A DNA stretch of 64,000 bases from Gammaproteobacteria bacterium (GTDB lineage: Bacteria; Pseudomonadota; Gammaproteobacteria; Pseudomonadales; Azotimanducaceae). A model generated the notes under the pieces. The model did no database searches. It had not been told where the DNA came from and was given only the letters and a program-made list of their open reading frames with translations. The DNA is taken from the NCBI GenBank assembly GCA_021773565.1, contig JAJFJZ010000001.1:62001-126000 (forward strand), in the 5' to 3' direction. Below, one piece after another: positions 26,492 through 34,559 of this stretch. The position numbers and the translations under genes are program-made. Within the stretch, counting starts at the first letter, position 1; the number at the start of each line of letters is the position of its first letter.

Positions 26492-26837
26492 CTACACTCT
26501 CCAGCCTACTGGCAATAACTGCTTATCCCGCTTGACCAGTGCATTTCGCTACTGTTTGTATGGAAATTATTCTATTTGTAAGTGCTTCTTAATCCTGTGA
26601 TTGAATCGACATAACAGGTACATCCGTACCCATGAGCGGCACCTTTAGACCTTTATGAGACCTGATGGGTGGTAGCGCAAAAATGGATGTGAACCTGCTC
26701 TCAGTTGGTTCGTGAGGCCGTAGACAGCTAAAACGTGAACTGTATAAACGAGGCTATTCCACAAGGTCCCTAATCAAACACTTGACGCGGGATGTCAAAA
26801 TCAAAAGAATTACCAGCGCATAAATGGAGTGATTTAA
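26492..26837. other. 346-bp divergent intergenic region without a recognised gene
   Basis: It separates the large lipoprotein gene (minus) from the CinA-like gene (plus) and must hold both promoters. Visible features are a small hairpin GGTAC/GTACC near 26612-26625, an imperfect palindrome TTGAC/GTCAA near 26781-26797 that could be part of a promoter or operator, and a GGAG ribosome site at 26825 for the TTG start at 26838. I see no RNA gene or riboswitch that I can name. Confidence 0.5.
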
Positions 26838-27593
26838 TTGAACACAAAGGAAGAGGTGAAAGCTGGAATCATAATAATAGGAAATGAGATTCTGTCCGGC
26901 CGCACACAGGATACCAACGTTTCCCATATAGCAGTTGTATTGAACGATTGGGGAATTACAGTCGCCGAAACCCGAATCATTCCCGATATCGAATCCGTAA
27001 TCATCGATACCGTTCGCCATTTCAGCACATTATTCGAGTACGTTTTTACAACGGGTGGTATAGGTCCGACTCATGACGATATAACGGCAGCATGTGTCGC
27101 AAAAGCGTTCAACAGGCCGCTTATTGAAGACCCTCAGATAGCAAAACTCATACGATCGAGACCCACAAGCGAAGAGGTAATGAGATCACGCCTGCTCATG
27201 GCGCGCGTACCTGAAGGGTCCGGACTGATTGATAATCCAACCGGGGGACCACACGGGTTTTTTATCGAAAACGTTTATGTCATGGCCGGTATACCCAAAG
27301 TGATGCAGGCTATGTTGAGTACCCTGGCTGGACAGCTCGACGGTGGACATAAGGTATTATCCTGCTCCGTAACTGCCTATCTGGGCGAGAGCCAAATTGC
27401 CACTGAATTGGGCTATCTGCAAAATCAGTTTCCAGATGTAGACATAGGTAGTTATCCGTTTACAAGAAATGGCCGATATGGAACATCAATCGTTATTAGA
27501 AGTACCAACACAGATTTGTTGGATACGGTGTTACAGGAAGCCTGCAAACTTATCGAAAGGTCGGGTGGTTCGCCTGAAGATATTCATCGCTAG
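26838..27593 (+). CDS. CinA-like / MoaB-type molybdopterin-binding domain protein
   Basis: 251 residues. IIIIGNEILSGRTQDTN at the N-terminus and FTTGGIGPTHDDIT are the hallmark motifs of the CinA N-terminal (MoaB/Mog-like) domain. The C-terminal nicotinamide-nucleotide amidase domain of full CinA is absent, so this is the stand-alone YfaY/COG1058 form. That domain type has been linked to ADP-ribose pyrophosphatase or nucleotide repair activity, though the role here is unproved. TTG start at 26838 with GGAG nine bases upstream; the next in-frame ATG would cut the GNEIL motif. Confidence 0.88.
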   Translation: MNTKEEVKAGIIIIGNEILSGRTQDTNVSHIAVVLNDWGITVAETRIIPDIESVIIDTVRHFSTLFEYVFTTGGIGPTHDDITAACVAKAFNRPLIEDPQIAKLIRSRPTSEEVMRSRLLMARVPEGSGLIDNPTGGPHGFFIENVYVMAGIPKVMQAMLSTLAGQLDGGHKVLSCSVTAYLGESQIATELGYLQNQFPDVDIGSYPFTRNGRYGTSIVIRSTNTDLLDTVLQEACKLIERSGGSPEDIHR

Positions 27594-28740
27594 TAACTGG
27601 CGCAATGTAGTTTGGCTAGGCATGTGTTTTGTCTTTATACCCGATGTTCTTGCGCTAACCGAGTCGGAGGCAATTTCAGAATATCGCAATTCAGGCACAG
27701 CAAATAAAGCGCTGGCCATTTCAGGCAAGGGCGACCACATTGTTAGCTCGGTTATGCACTCCCAGGCGTCTCCAGCAATTGCATCGAGCAAAGCACTTGC
27801 TACGTGTGAGTCCAAACGGCTGGCTATGGATCACATTCAACCCTGCGAAATTCGCGCAGTTAATCAACGCCTCATAAGCACTGCAGATCAAATTCGCAAG
27901 GGAATACCAGAACCCCACCCCTTGTTTCTATGGAAACTTCAGTCGACCAGAGCAACGGTATATTTGGCGGGTTCCATACACGTACTGAAGCAAAGCCTAT
28001 ATCCTCTGGCCCAACAGTATCAATCCGCCTTCGATCTTTCAGAAACGGTAGTACTGGAAGTTAACACCATGGATATCAAGCAGAAAGATATGTCCAGGTT
28101 GGTAAACAAATACTTTTTACTTCCCGAAGCACAGTCCCTGCAACAAATTCTGAACGACACCGAACTTGCCTCCCTGGAAGCGTACCTTGGCCTTCGCAAC
28201 ACCACCATTCAGGCAGTTGAAAATCTGAAACCTTCGATGCTTGCATTACAATTATCATTAAACCAGCTAGTCTCAATGGGTTACCTGCAGGAACAGGGAT
28301 TGGAGAAATTTTTCCTGAAGCAAATTGGATCACGGGATATTCTGCAGCTTGAATCAATCGAGCAACAATTCGACCTGCTGGGCAACCCCCCAATGAATCT
28401 GCAACGGGAAATATTGATGGACACCATAACTCAGGAAAACGAACTGGATGCAAATCTGGCTGCCCTGTTAACAGCCTGGCTCGGTGGAAACACAGAGAAC
28501 TTTGAAGCACTAATACAGTTAATGGCCTCCGATTCGCCCGAGTACAAGGCATTTTCAGAAAGATTGCTGGATGACCGCAATATCACAATGGCTGCCAAAA
28601 TAGATGCCTACCTGAGTCACAAGGGCACTTACTTCATAATGATTGGCGCAGCTCACCTCGTTGGAAAAAAAAGCGTAATCACACTACTCAGCCAGAAAGG
28701 TCACGTTGTGGTTCAGCTGCATTCTGATGATCAGATTTAA
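27565..28740 (+). CDS. TraB/GumN family protein (exported)
   Basis: About 391 residues from GTG 27565, preceded by GAAAGG; the frame is open further upstream, but only as a shadow of the CinA-like gene. A signal segment (WLGMCFVFIPDVLA) is followed by a ~100-residue spacer. The TraB/GumN domain starts at FLWKLQSTRATVYLAGSIHVL and ends with GTYFIMIGAAHLVGKKSVITLL. The conserved Gly-Ser-x-His and Gly-Ala-x-His motifs resemble the metal-binding sites of the EreA/TIKI-like superfamily, so a metalloprotease-like activity is possible. It overlaps the preceding gene by 29 bases. Confidence 0.85.
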   Translation: MVRLKIFIASNWRNVVWLGMCFVFIPDVLALTESEAISEYRNSGTANKALAISGKGDHIVSSVMHSQASPAIASSKALATCESKRLAMDHIQPCEIRAVNQRLISTADQIRKGIPEPHPLFLWKLQSTRATVYLAGSIHVLKQSLYPLAQQYQSAFDLSETVVLEVNTMDIKQKDMSRLVNKYFLLPEAQSLQQILNDTELASLEAYLGLRNTTIQAVENLKPSMLALQLSLNQLVSMGYLQEQGLEKFFLKQIGSRDILQLESIEQQFDLLGNPPMNLQREILMDTITQENELDANLAALLTAWLGGNTENFEALIQLMASDSPEYKAFSERLLDDRNITMAAKIDAYLSHKGTYFIMIGAAHLVGKKSVITLLSQKGHVVVQLHSDDQI

Positions 28741-28760
28741 CACGCTACCTGCATAGACCC

Positions 28761-29801
28761 ATGCATCAACTAAGCTCCCGATTCCAACCTGGCTCTCCTC
28801 TTCTTCGGTCTGCTCACATTCAAACACTATTTGCCAGTTCCGGATATCGCTCCCGCAGGGTGCAAAAACTTGCACGCCGTTTTTTGGCCAACACCCGTCG
28901 CGAAGTTATTTTCTGTAAGGACAATGTCAGGCTTGAAGCATGGGTAACCAGACAGCCTGGCTCAGTAAGTGCAAATCCACCGCTGGTAATTATCATCCAC
29001 GGTTGGTTAGGCAGTGCTGATTCCAGCTATGTAATTGACGCTGGACAGCAGCTATACACTGAAGGTTTTTCAATTGCTCGCCTAAACCTCAGAGATCATG
29101 GAGAAACCCATCATTTGAATACACAGGTGTTTCATTCAGCCCGAATCCATGAAGCCCTGGATGCGTGTCTACACCTGATGCAAGGATCAGCTGATCAGAA
29201 ATGCACGTTATTGGGGTTCTCGCTGGGCGGCAATTTTGCGTTAAGGATCAGCGCTTTATTGGGTACCCACTCGAAGCTGAACGGTACTATTGCTGTATGT
29301 CCTCTCGTTGAACCTGAAATAGCAATGCATGCTATAGATACTGGCTGGTTTGCCTACCAATGGTATTTTTTAAAAAAGTGGCGTAGTTCAATGCTTAAGA
29401 AGCAGCGAATCTATACTCAATACGATTACCGGGAAGCGCTCAGGCTTAATTCTGTTTCGGCGCTAACAGAACTATTCGTCAAACAGTCAACACCTTACGA
29501 AAATACAGCACACTACTTTCAGGCCTATTCCATTGCGGGAGACCTGTTGGACGGTCTTGGTACCCCCTCTCACATTATCGCCGCAAAGGACGATCCTATA
29601 ATTCCGCATACCAGTTTTTTTCAAATAGCTTGTCTTGGCCAGCGCAATTCTGCGATCCAGATACACATGCAAACCCATGGTGGTCATTGTGGATTTATCG
29701 AAGATTTTGCATGTAATTCATGGCTGAATACAGCCTTGCTTGAATTGCTGAATGATCAGAATAAACGGGCCACTCAAGACACAAACCAGTTACATTCCTG
29801 A
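28761..29801 (+). CDS. YheT-like alpha/beta hydrolase
   Basis: 346 residues, the size of the YheT/ABHD1-3 family. It begins with the typical PLLRSAHIQTLFAS. IIHGWLGSADSSYV is the oxyanion region, LNLRDHGETHHLN is characteristic of the family, LLGFSLGGNFAL is the nucleophile elbow, IIAAKDDPIIP the acid and THGGHCGFIED the catalytic His. Some relatives hydrolyse short-chain esters or phospholipids. It lies 20 bases after the TraB-like gene and is likely co-transcribed with it. Confidence 0.88.
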   Translation: MHQLSSRFQPGSPLLRSAHIQTLFASSGYRSRRVQKLARRFLANTRREVIFCKDNVRLEAWVTRQPGSVSANPPLVIIIHGWLGSADSSYVIDAGQQLYTEGFSIARLNLRDHGETHHLNTQVFHSARIHEALDACLHLMQGSADQKCTLLGFSLGGNFALRISALLGTHSKLNGTIAVCPLVEPEIAMHAIDTGWFAYQWYFLKKWRSSMLKKQRIYTQYDYREALRLNSVSALTELFVKQSTPYENTAHYFQAYSIAGDLLDGLGTPSHIIAAKDDPIIPHTSFFQIACLGQRNSAIQIHMQTHGGHCGFIEDFACNSWLNTALLELLNDQNKRATQDTNQLHS

Positions 29802-29864
29802 AAACTCCGACTAAGGCCAGTGCTCGTGTTAAACTGTGTTCCCTTAAATTTACGGGAGGTTCAC

Positions 29865-30203
29865 ATGCTTCGCCTGTGCAGTTGGATTTTTATTGCATCG
29901 ATATTTGGCCTGCTTTCGCTCCCTATCCAGTCAGCAGCCACAACCTGTACCCAGGGCCAGCTTAGCCGACAAATAGAAGTCGTGTACGTAAACCCCGATC
30001 TCGCATTGCCTTGTGAAGTACTCTATGACAAGCGAGATGAAGGGTCACAGCGTATATTATGGCGAGCTGAAAATTCTCAGGGCTATTGTGAGGAAAAAGC
30101 GGAACAATTGATTCAAAAACACCGCGCCTGGGGATGGCAATGCTCTCGGAACGATGATCTGGAATCCCGGAATACTACCCTGGAGGAAGTGACCAGACCA
30201 TAG
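29865..30203 (+). CDS. Small secreted hypothetical protein
   Basis: 112 residues from ATG 29865, which follows a strong ribosome site (GGGAGG); the frame opens earlier at 29820 but without one. A signal peptide (IFIASIFGLLSLPIQSAA) precedes a mature domain with four cysteines: CTQGQLSRQIEVVYVN, LPCEVLYDKR, GYCEEKAEQLI and WGWQCSRN. Paired cysteines in an exported protein suggest two disulphides. Similar small secreted Cys-containing proteins occur in gammaproteobacteria, but I cannot name a family. Confidence 0.7.
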   Translation: MLRLCSWIFIASIFGLLSLPIQSAATTCTQGQLSRQIEVVYVNPDLALPCEVLYDKRDEGSQRILWRAENSQGYCEEKAEQLIQKHRAWGWQCSRNDDLESRNTTLEEVTRP

Positions 30204-30237
30204 AACAAGTTCTTATTGTCCGACAATAAGCCTGTTC
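30203..30237. repeat. Extended palindrome after a small secreted protein gene
   Basis: CTTATTGTC (30212-30220) and GACAATAAG (30222-30230) are perfect 9-bp inverted repeats around one base, flanked by GAACA (30203-30207) and TGTTC (30233-30237), which also pair. No T-run follows, so it is not a standard intrinsic terminator. An operator for the DUF6491-like gene at 30328 or an unusual terminator are both possible. Confidence 0.6.
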
Positions 30238-30327
30238 AGCTTGCATTCAGTTATTGACTCTATACTCCGAATCAGTAGATTGGCACTCAACTCATGCTGA
30301 ACTGATATTTCCAGGAAGGACGCTATT

Positions 30328-30807
30328 ATGCAGCGCAATAAAAAATCCACCCGCAGATCCGGTCTTGTCACGGCTTTTTGTTCGGCCACGGCTTTTTGTT
30401 CGGCCACGGCTTTTCATTCGGCCACGGCGTTTTTCTCAGCCACGGCGTTTTTTTCGGCCGCTGTATTTTCAAGCCTGGCAAGTCATGCGCTCACTCCCTC
30501 CGAATTTGAGCTGGCAGGCACGCAAATTGATCGCATCACCTCCGCACATACCATCAATGCATACAGCTCCCTGGATCGACAGTTTTTGCTTCTGGCTGAG
30601 GGAAGAAAGCGTCACTACCTGCTAAATCTTGGAAGCGCATGCCACAGGCTGGCCTGGGCTGAAAATATCAATATTTCACAAAGTGATGACACTATACACG
30701 CGGGTTTTGATTACGTTAGCGTAGATGGAGATCGCTGCGAAATAGGCGAAATTCGCCAGATAAGTCACGAAGAGATGCAGGCAATTGTCTGGTCACACAA
30801 GGTTTAA
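30328..30807 (+). CDS. Secreted DUF6491-like protein with an expanded signal region
   Basis: 159 residues. After a basic start (MQRNKKSTRRSG), residues 15-44 consist of five near-identical hexapeptides TAFCSA/TAFFSA encoded by an 18-bp tandem repeat, then VFSSLASHA as a likely cleavage site. The repeat lengthens the hydrophobic core of the signal peptide. The mature part (IDRITSAHTINAYSSLD, LLNLGSACHRLAW, GDRCEIGEIRQI) resembles the DUF6491 family with its Cys pair. The function is unknown. It ends nine bases from the convergent TonB-like gene. Confidence 0.72.
   Translation: MQRNKKSTRRSGLVTAFCSATAFCSATAFHSATAFFSATAFFSAAVFSSLASHALTPSEFELAGTQIDRITSAHTINAYSSLDRQFLLLAEGRKRHYLLNLGSACHRLAWAENINISQSDDTIHAGFDYVSVDGDRCEIGEIRQISHEEMQAIVWSHKV
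30370..30459. repeat. 18-bp tandem repeat (five units) within a signal peptide
   Basis: Five 18-base units beginning ACGGCTTTTTGTTCGGCC start at 30370, 30388, 30406, 30424 and 30442, in frame, each encoding Thr-Ala-Phe-x-Ser-Ala. The first two are identical. Changes in copy number would alter the length of the hydrophobic export signal without shifting the frame. Confidence 0.95.
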
Positions 30808-30815
30808 GAAGACTA

Positions 30816-31742
30816 CTAAACTGGCAGAAAATGTACGGGATAATTGATACGGGTGCGCGACACATCCTTTTTGCCAAAATCAAACATTCGCACCCTGCTT
30901 ACAATCTTGGTAACAAGACTTTCATCGTCCAGTTCTGAAGATTGAACACTGCACTCCACCACCGCACCCATTGAATCGATAATGAGTTCCAGAACAACCT
31001 GCCCCTGAAGTCCCGGGTCGGTTCTGAGCGCGCGATTGTAAATAGCGAAAATTGCCCCTTTATTGGCATCAAACACCCTTCTGATATCTTCTATACTGCG
31101 CTCGCGCAGGTCTGGCGACTGTCGACTGCGATTCCCTCCCGACCCTCTCGAGCCCTCTACTGCCTCAACCTTGGTTGTCGCGCGTCCGGACAGGGCAACA
31201 CCCCCCGTGGTTTTTGATAGCGAGGAAACATCTATGCCGGAACTTCGGCTGTTCTGTTTGGATCGAATGATTGAACGATCCAGACTTGCAGCTTCACCCT
31301 CTCCTCGCTGTATCGCAGCAGTATCCCGCAATTTTGACACATCCACTGCATTACGCATGTCTGCAAACGCATCCTGAAATGCCAGCAGGCCGGAAACCTG
31401 TGCTTTTTCTCGCGCATCTGCCACACGGGCCTGCGTCTTAACAACGGGCATTTCTGGTTCCGTGTTTACAAGGGGTTCTACATCAGGAATTTTTTCCACC
31501 AGGGGTTCGGGCGCAGGAGGAATTACGACTTGCGGCTTCTGCATCACAAGCTGCGCCAGCTGGGGCGGCAGTTTTTCCAACTGTGCCCGTTGTAGTTCGG
31601 GTAAAGTAATTAACGGTATTCCAAGCCCGAGTACCAGAACGAAGCCCAGAAACACTCTCAATATAACGCGAAACCTGCGTTGTTCTTCTACAGAAATAAC
31701 CCAGGGCAATTCAAAATCCGAAGCTGCAACAACAACGCTCAT
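30816..31742 (-). CDS. TonB-like energy transducer with AgmX/PglI-type C-terminal domain
   Basis: 308 residues: a short cytoplasmic N-terminus, one membrane helix (about 26-47), a Pro-rich periplasmic segment (VVIPPAPEPLVEKIPDVEP), a long linker, and a C-terminal beta domain with RVFDANKGAIFAIYNRALR, GQVVLELIIDSMGAVVEC and VSRVRMFDFGKKD. The last pattern (a single conserved Cys after the GxV strand, residues for a TonB-like fold) is that of the AgmX/PglI C-terminal domain. It should relay motion from the ExbB/ExbD motor to an envelope partner. It is the last gene of the ten-gene operon; its start overlaps the ExbD2 stop by four bases. Confidence 0.85.
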   Translation of the reverse strand: MSVVVAASDFELPWVISVEEQRRFRVILRVFLGFVLVLGLGIPLITLPELQRAQLEKLPPQLAQLVMQKPQVVIPPAPEPLVEKIPDVEPLVNTEPEMPVVKTQARVADAREKAQVSGLLAFQDAFADMRNAVDVSKLRDTAAIQRGEGEAASLDRSIIRSKQNSRSSGIDVSSLSKTTGGVALSGRATTKVEAVEGSRGSGGNRSRQSPDLRERSIEDIRRVFDANKGAIFAIYNRALRTDPGLQGQVVLELIIDSMGAVVECSVQSSELDDESLVTKIVSRVRMFDFGKKDVSRTRINYPVHFLPV

Positions 31743-32287
31743 GAACTTAGCTTCTCCCCGGCAACAGCATTTATGGCCGCTCCATTTATAGCTGCGGCGC
31801 TTGTGGCCGCGGCGCTTTTATTTAAGGCGAGAGAGATGTGTGCAAAATCAACGGACTGGCAGGTCAACATAATTTTCTTAAGTAACCAGTACGGTATTTG
31901 TTTGTCACCCATAATAGTTACCCGGTGCCCTCCCTGGGGAATCTCGGGCTTTCTGCTGGCCTGGTGTTTTAGTTCCTTCTCAAGCCCGGAGATGAGCATC
32001 TGCTTTGATTCCTGCACAGAAGATACGTCAGCAACTGATCTCCCCATTACAATAATGTTGGTTTCATCGACAGAAATTACCAATTGTTCTTCCGGACGTG
32101 ATTCTGAACTGCTGTCGGGTAGTTTGATATTGCTACTGGTCTGTAATACCTCTACATCCGAGGAATTAACCATGAGAAAAAAGACCAGAATCGTAAATAT
32201 ATCCATCAGGGATACAAGGTTAAGCGTGCTTGCCTTTTTAGAAGCCTTTTGAGTTTTCCGGCGCCGGGATATACGAATAGAACTCAT
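31739..32287 (-). CDS. ExbD/TolR family protein 2 (retains the membrane Asp)
   Basis: 182 residues. A basic cytoplasmic N-terminus (ISRRRKTQKASKKAS) leads to one membrane helix, TLNLVSLMDIFTILVFFLMV, with Asp29 at the position of the proton-carrying Asp of ExbD/TolR. A periplasmic ExbD-type domain follows (EEQLVISVDETNIIVMGR). The C-terminus has an Ala/Asn-rich repeated tail (SAAATSAAAINGAAINAV) encoded by imperfect 15-bp repeats. It would form the stator-rotor unit with ExbB and ExbD1. It lies 13 bases after the ExbD1 gene. Confidence 0.9.
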   Translation of the reverse strand: MSSIRISRRRKTQKASKKASTLNLVSLMDIFTILVFFLMVNSSDVEVLQTSSNIKLPDSSSESRPEEQLVISVDETNIIVMGRSVADVSSVQESKQMLISGLEKELKHQASRKPEIPQGGHRVTIMGDKQIPYWLLKKIMLTCQSVDFAHISLALNKSAAATSAAAINGAAINAVAGEKLSS

Positions 32288-32300
32288 TGGTATCCTCTAT

Positions 32301-32852
32301 CTACGAGCGCTGTGCAATTTGTTTTTCGCCCGCAGATGCAAGCGGGCTGCTGTTATTCTCTGAGGGAGAATCGCCAAGGGATATAAGGGGAAACAACTCC
32401 GCATCCACTACATCCAGCGCCTGGTAAGCACGATAGGAACGCACCCTGTCCATCACAGATACCAGAGTTTGGTAGTCCGTATCACTTTCCAATAAGATCG
32501 TAATGTCGCGCTTGTCCGGAGCCCGACGTTTTAACTCCCGCATTACCAGAGATAAAGCTTCGTAGTCGTGCTGTCCCCTAATTTGCGGCAGGTCCTTTAT
32601 TTTACCGCCCCGCCCATCTGCTATGCTCAGGAATCCATCATGTACAACAACTTCCAGATGTAGCGTTTCCCCAATTGTTGCGGCAGAAGAATCTGCAGAC
32701 GGAAATTCCAGCTCAATTATGCTGGTATGCGTAAATACCATGGAAAGCAACAGCACGGGAACCAGAACAATCATAAGGTTCATAAAAGGCGTCACATCCA
32801 GATCGGTACTCTGGGTATGTAATTTGTGCCGCCGTATTCTATGCATAGACAT
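32301..32852 (-). CDS. ExbD/TolR family protein 1 (membrane Asp replaced by Asn)
   Basis: 183 residues from ATG 32852 (AAAGG upstream); an in-frame start at 32882 would overlap exbB. The N-terminus and membrane helix DLDVTPFMNLMIVLVPVLL align directly with E. coli ExbD (DINVTPFIDVMLVLLIIF), but the key Asp25 is Asn25 here. A periplasmic domain follows with ITILLESDTDYQTLVSVMDRVRS, the typical ExbD C-terminal strand and helix. Since that Asp is the proton carrier, this subunit probably cannot pass protons itself and may be a structural partner of ExbD2 in a heterodimer. Confidence 0.9.
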   Translation of the reverse strand: MSMHRIRRHKLHTQSTDLDVTPFMNLMIVLVPVLLLSMVFTHTSIIELEFPSADSSAATIGETLHLEVVVHDGFLSIADGRGGKIKDLPQIRGQHDYEALSLVMRELKRRAPDKRDITILLESDTDYQTLVSVMDRVRSYRAYQALDVVDAELFPLISLGDSPSENNSSPLASAGEKQIAQRS

Positions 32853-32859
32853 CAGAAAT

Positions 32860-33498
32860 TTACCTTTCAGGCCGTTCTTCAAGCAAGTTCAGAAACTTGA
32901 CGACAGTAATTTCAAGACTCTCAACTATAGAACTTGTTTTGCTCAGCAAGAGCGAGTGTACGAGTAAGAGGGGAATCGCCACCATGAGTCCAAATGCGGT
33001 GGTGTTCATGGCAATGGATATACTCTGGGACAACAAGCTGGCTTTTTCCGCAGGATCGGCATTGGCAACCGCAGTAAATGCCGCAATAAGACCAATTATG
33101 GTTCCCAGCAATCCAAGCAAGGTGGCGATGTTTGCAAATGTAGCCAGATAGGGAGTGCGTCGTTCAATTTTCGGCAGGGCTTCAAGCAATCCTTCTTCCA
33201 TCGCATATTCAATGTCCTGACGACGGCGGCTGGAACGCATCCTGTTAAGGCCATCGACGACGATCCGGGCAATGGGAGAAGAAGAGCGTCGCGCAATTTC
33301 AGCCAACTCTTTAACTTTTCTCGCTTTAAGCAAAGGCAACATTTGTTCATAATCTTTACGGTTATGCCGGGTTTCATGCGCCAGAAAAATAAATCGTTCC
33401 AGGGCGATTGCAAATCCGATCCCCATCACAACAGCGATGGGATACATAAAGGGCCCACCTTCCTGGAAAAACGCGACAAATGTAGTATAAAAATCCAT
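32860..33498 (-). CDS. ExbB/TolQ/MotA-type proton channel protein
   Basis: 212 residues with three membrane helices: PFMYPIAVVMGIGFAIALERFIF (about 16-38), TPYLATFANIATLLGLLGTIIGLIAAFTAVA (about 115-145) and ISIAMNTTAFGLMVAIPLLLVHSLL (about 160-185). The large cytoplasmic loop between helices 1 and 2, and the conserved Thr/Ala/Gly residues of helices 2 and 3, are typical of TolQ/ExbB. It forms the pentameric proton channel around ExbD. It lies two bases downstream of the small secreted protein gene. Confidence 0.93.
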   Translation of the reverse strand: MDFYTTFVAFFQEGGPFMYPIAVVMGIGFAIALERFIFLAHETRHNRKDYEQMLPLLKARKVKELAEIARRSSSPIARIVVDGLNRMRSSRRRQDIEYAMEEGLLEALPKIERRTPYLATFANIATLLGLLGTIIGLIAAFTAVANADPAEKASLLSQSISIAMNTTAFGLMVAIPLLLVHSLLLSKTSSIVESLEITVVKFLNLLEERPER

Positions 33499-33500
33499 GG

Positions 33501-33878
33501 TTACTTCTCCGTGCCTGCTGCTTGTAATCGTTCGTGATAGTTTAATTCTCGCCGGTAGGCGGGGGGATATAAGCGCCGGAATACATCCAGCTCAGGTGAT
33601 TCGGAATCCATTGCAATTTCAGGGATGCCATCGGGTGGTTGCCATGGAAGGATATAGAGCACTTTCGGCAATTCCTGATTTCCCGAGACGAGCGTTTCTT
33701 CGAGCTGTATCGTATTGGCGTCTTTTCGGGGAGCGCGTGTCTGGTTTGTAATCGGCTCAGGCCTTAAAGAAGACGCGTGTGAACGTTCGGCTTCTGCATC
33801 AACAGGAAACACCAACGTGAGAAAGAACACGGCAGAAACACCAGTAAGCATCAGGCGTGAATGAGGATGAATATTCAT
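33501..33878 (-). CDS. Small exported protein of the ExbBD/TPR operon
   Basis: 125 residues. A signal peptide (LMLTGVSAVFFLTLVFPVDA) precedes a basic, disordered stretch and a C-terminal segment VLYILPWQPPDGIPE followed by LDVFRRLYPPAYRREL. The family is unrecognised, although conserved aromatic-Pro motifs suggest a binding peptide rather than an enzyme. It is tucked between the TPR lipoprotein and exbB with gaps of 12 and 2 bases, so it is very likely part of the same envelope complex. Confidence 0.75.
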   Translation of the reverse strand: MNIHPHSRLMLTGVSAVFFLTLVFPVDAEAERSHASSLRPEPITNQTRAPRKDANTIQLEETLVSGNQELPKVLYILPWQPPDGIPEIAMDSESPELDVFRRLYPPAYRRELNYHERLQAAGTEK

Positions 33879-33890
33879 ATCTTAAACACC

Positions 33891-34559
33891 TTAAAAATTG
33901 TCCGTTGCCAGCATCGATGACTGCCGTCGTTCCAGATCCCTGATCCAGTTCCCTACCTTTTGATCAGGTTCATTTAAGCCTGCCAGATAGCTATGGTATG
34001 CGCTGAGAGCCGACGCATATTTACCCATGTACAGCTCATATAGAATGCCAAGATTGAGATGTACTTCGCTAAATTCCGGCATCGCTTCCAGACACGCCAG
34101 ATAATGGGCCTCAGCCTGTACAAAATCACCTGCTTCCCTGGCCATTATTCCCAGCTGGTTCAATGCATCACAACTTCCCGGCTGAATAACCAGCACGCGT
34201 CCAAAAGCCTCAGTTGCTGTATCCGAATCACCCAGGTTTCTGCTAACAATTCCCAAATTTATCCACGGACTTACCAGCTCCGGTTGTTCTTCTGTCAGTC
34301 TTAGCAGAGTGACTTTAGCCGCGTCCAAATCACCGCTTTTTAACTCAGCATCGGCCCTATCAAATAGAGAAATGGCAGATGTTTTAAACCCTGAACGATT
34401 GCGAGCCTTTTTATCAGGTACCGCGGTTGGCCGACTGTTCCCGCCTGATTCAAAATTTTCAGGAGCGCCAGAGGATTGACACCCAGTCACGAGAAACAAA
34501 CAACAGATACATATCAACTCACGAAACACACCCATAGCTTTAGTACAACTCATCAACAT
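33891..34559 (-). CDS. TPR lipoprotein (short)
   Basis: 222 residues from ATG 34559, with AAGGGTGG just upstream; an earlier in-frame start at 34586 is possible. A signal ending in lipobox LVTGC lipidates Cys27. After a linker come about four tetratricopeptide repeats: DRADAELKSGDLDAAKVTLL, SPWINLGIVSRNLGDSDTAT, CDALNQLGIMAREAGDFVQA and SEVHLNLGILYELYMGKYAS. Such lipoproteins (compare AglT of Myxococcus) act as periplasmic scaffolds. It overlaps the end of the upstream large TPR lipoprotein gene by about 20 bases. Confidence 0.85.
   Translation of the reverse strand: MLMSCTKAMGVFRELICICCLFLVTGCQSSGAPENFESGGNSRPTAVPDKKARNRSGFKTSAISLFDRADAELKSGDLDAAKVTLLRLTEEQPELVSPWINLGIVSRNLGDSDTATEAFGRVLVIQPGSCDALNQLGIMAREAGDFVQAEAHYLACLEAMPEFSEVHLNLGILYELYMGKYASALSAYHSYLAGLNEPDQKVGNWIRDLERRQSSMLATDNF

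Noticed and set aside
30816-33498. Ordinary TonB system for siderophore uptake
   Set aside because: There is no TonB-dependent receptor nearby, two ExbD proteins are present, and the TonB-like protein has an AgmX/PglI-type C-terminus with TPR partners.
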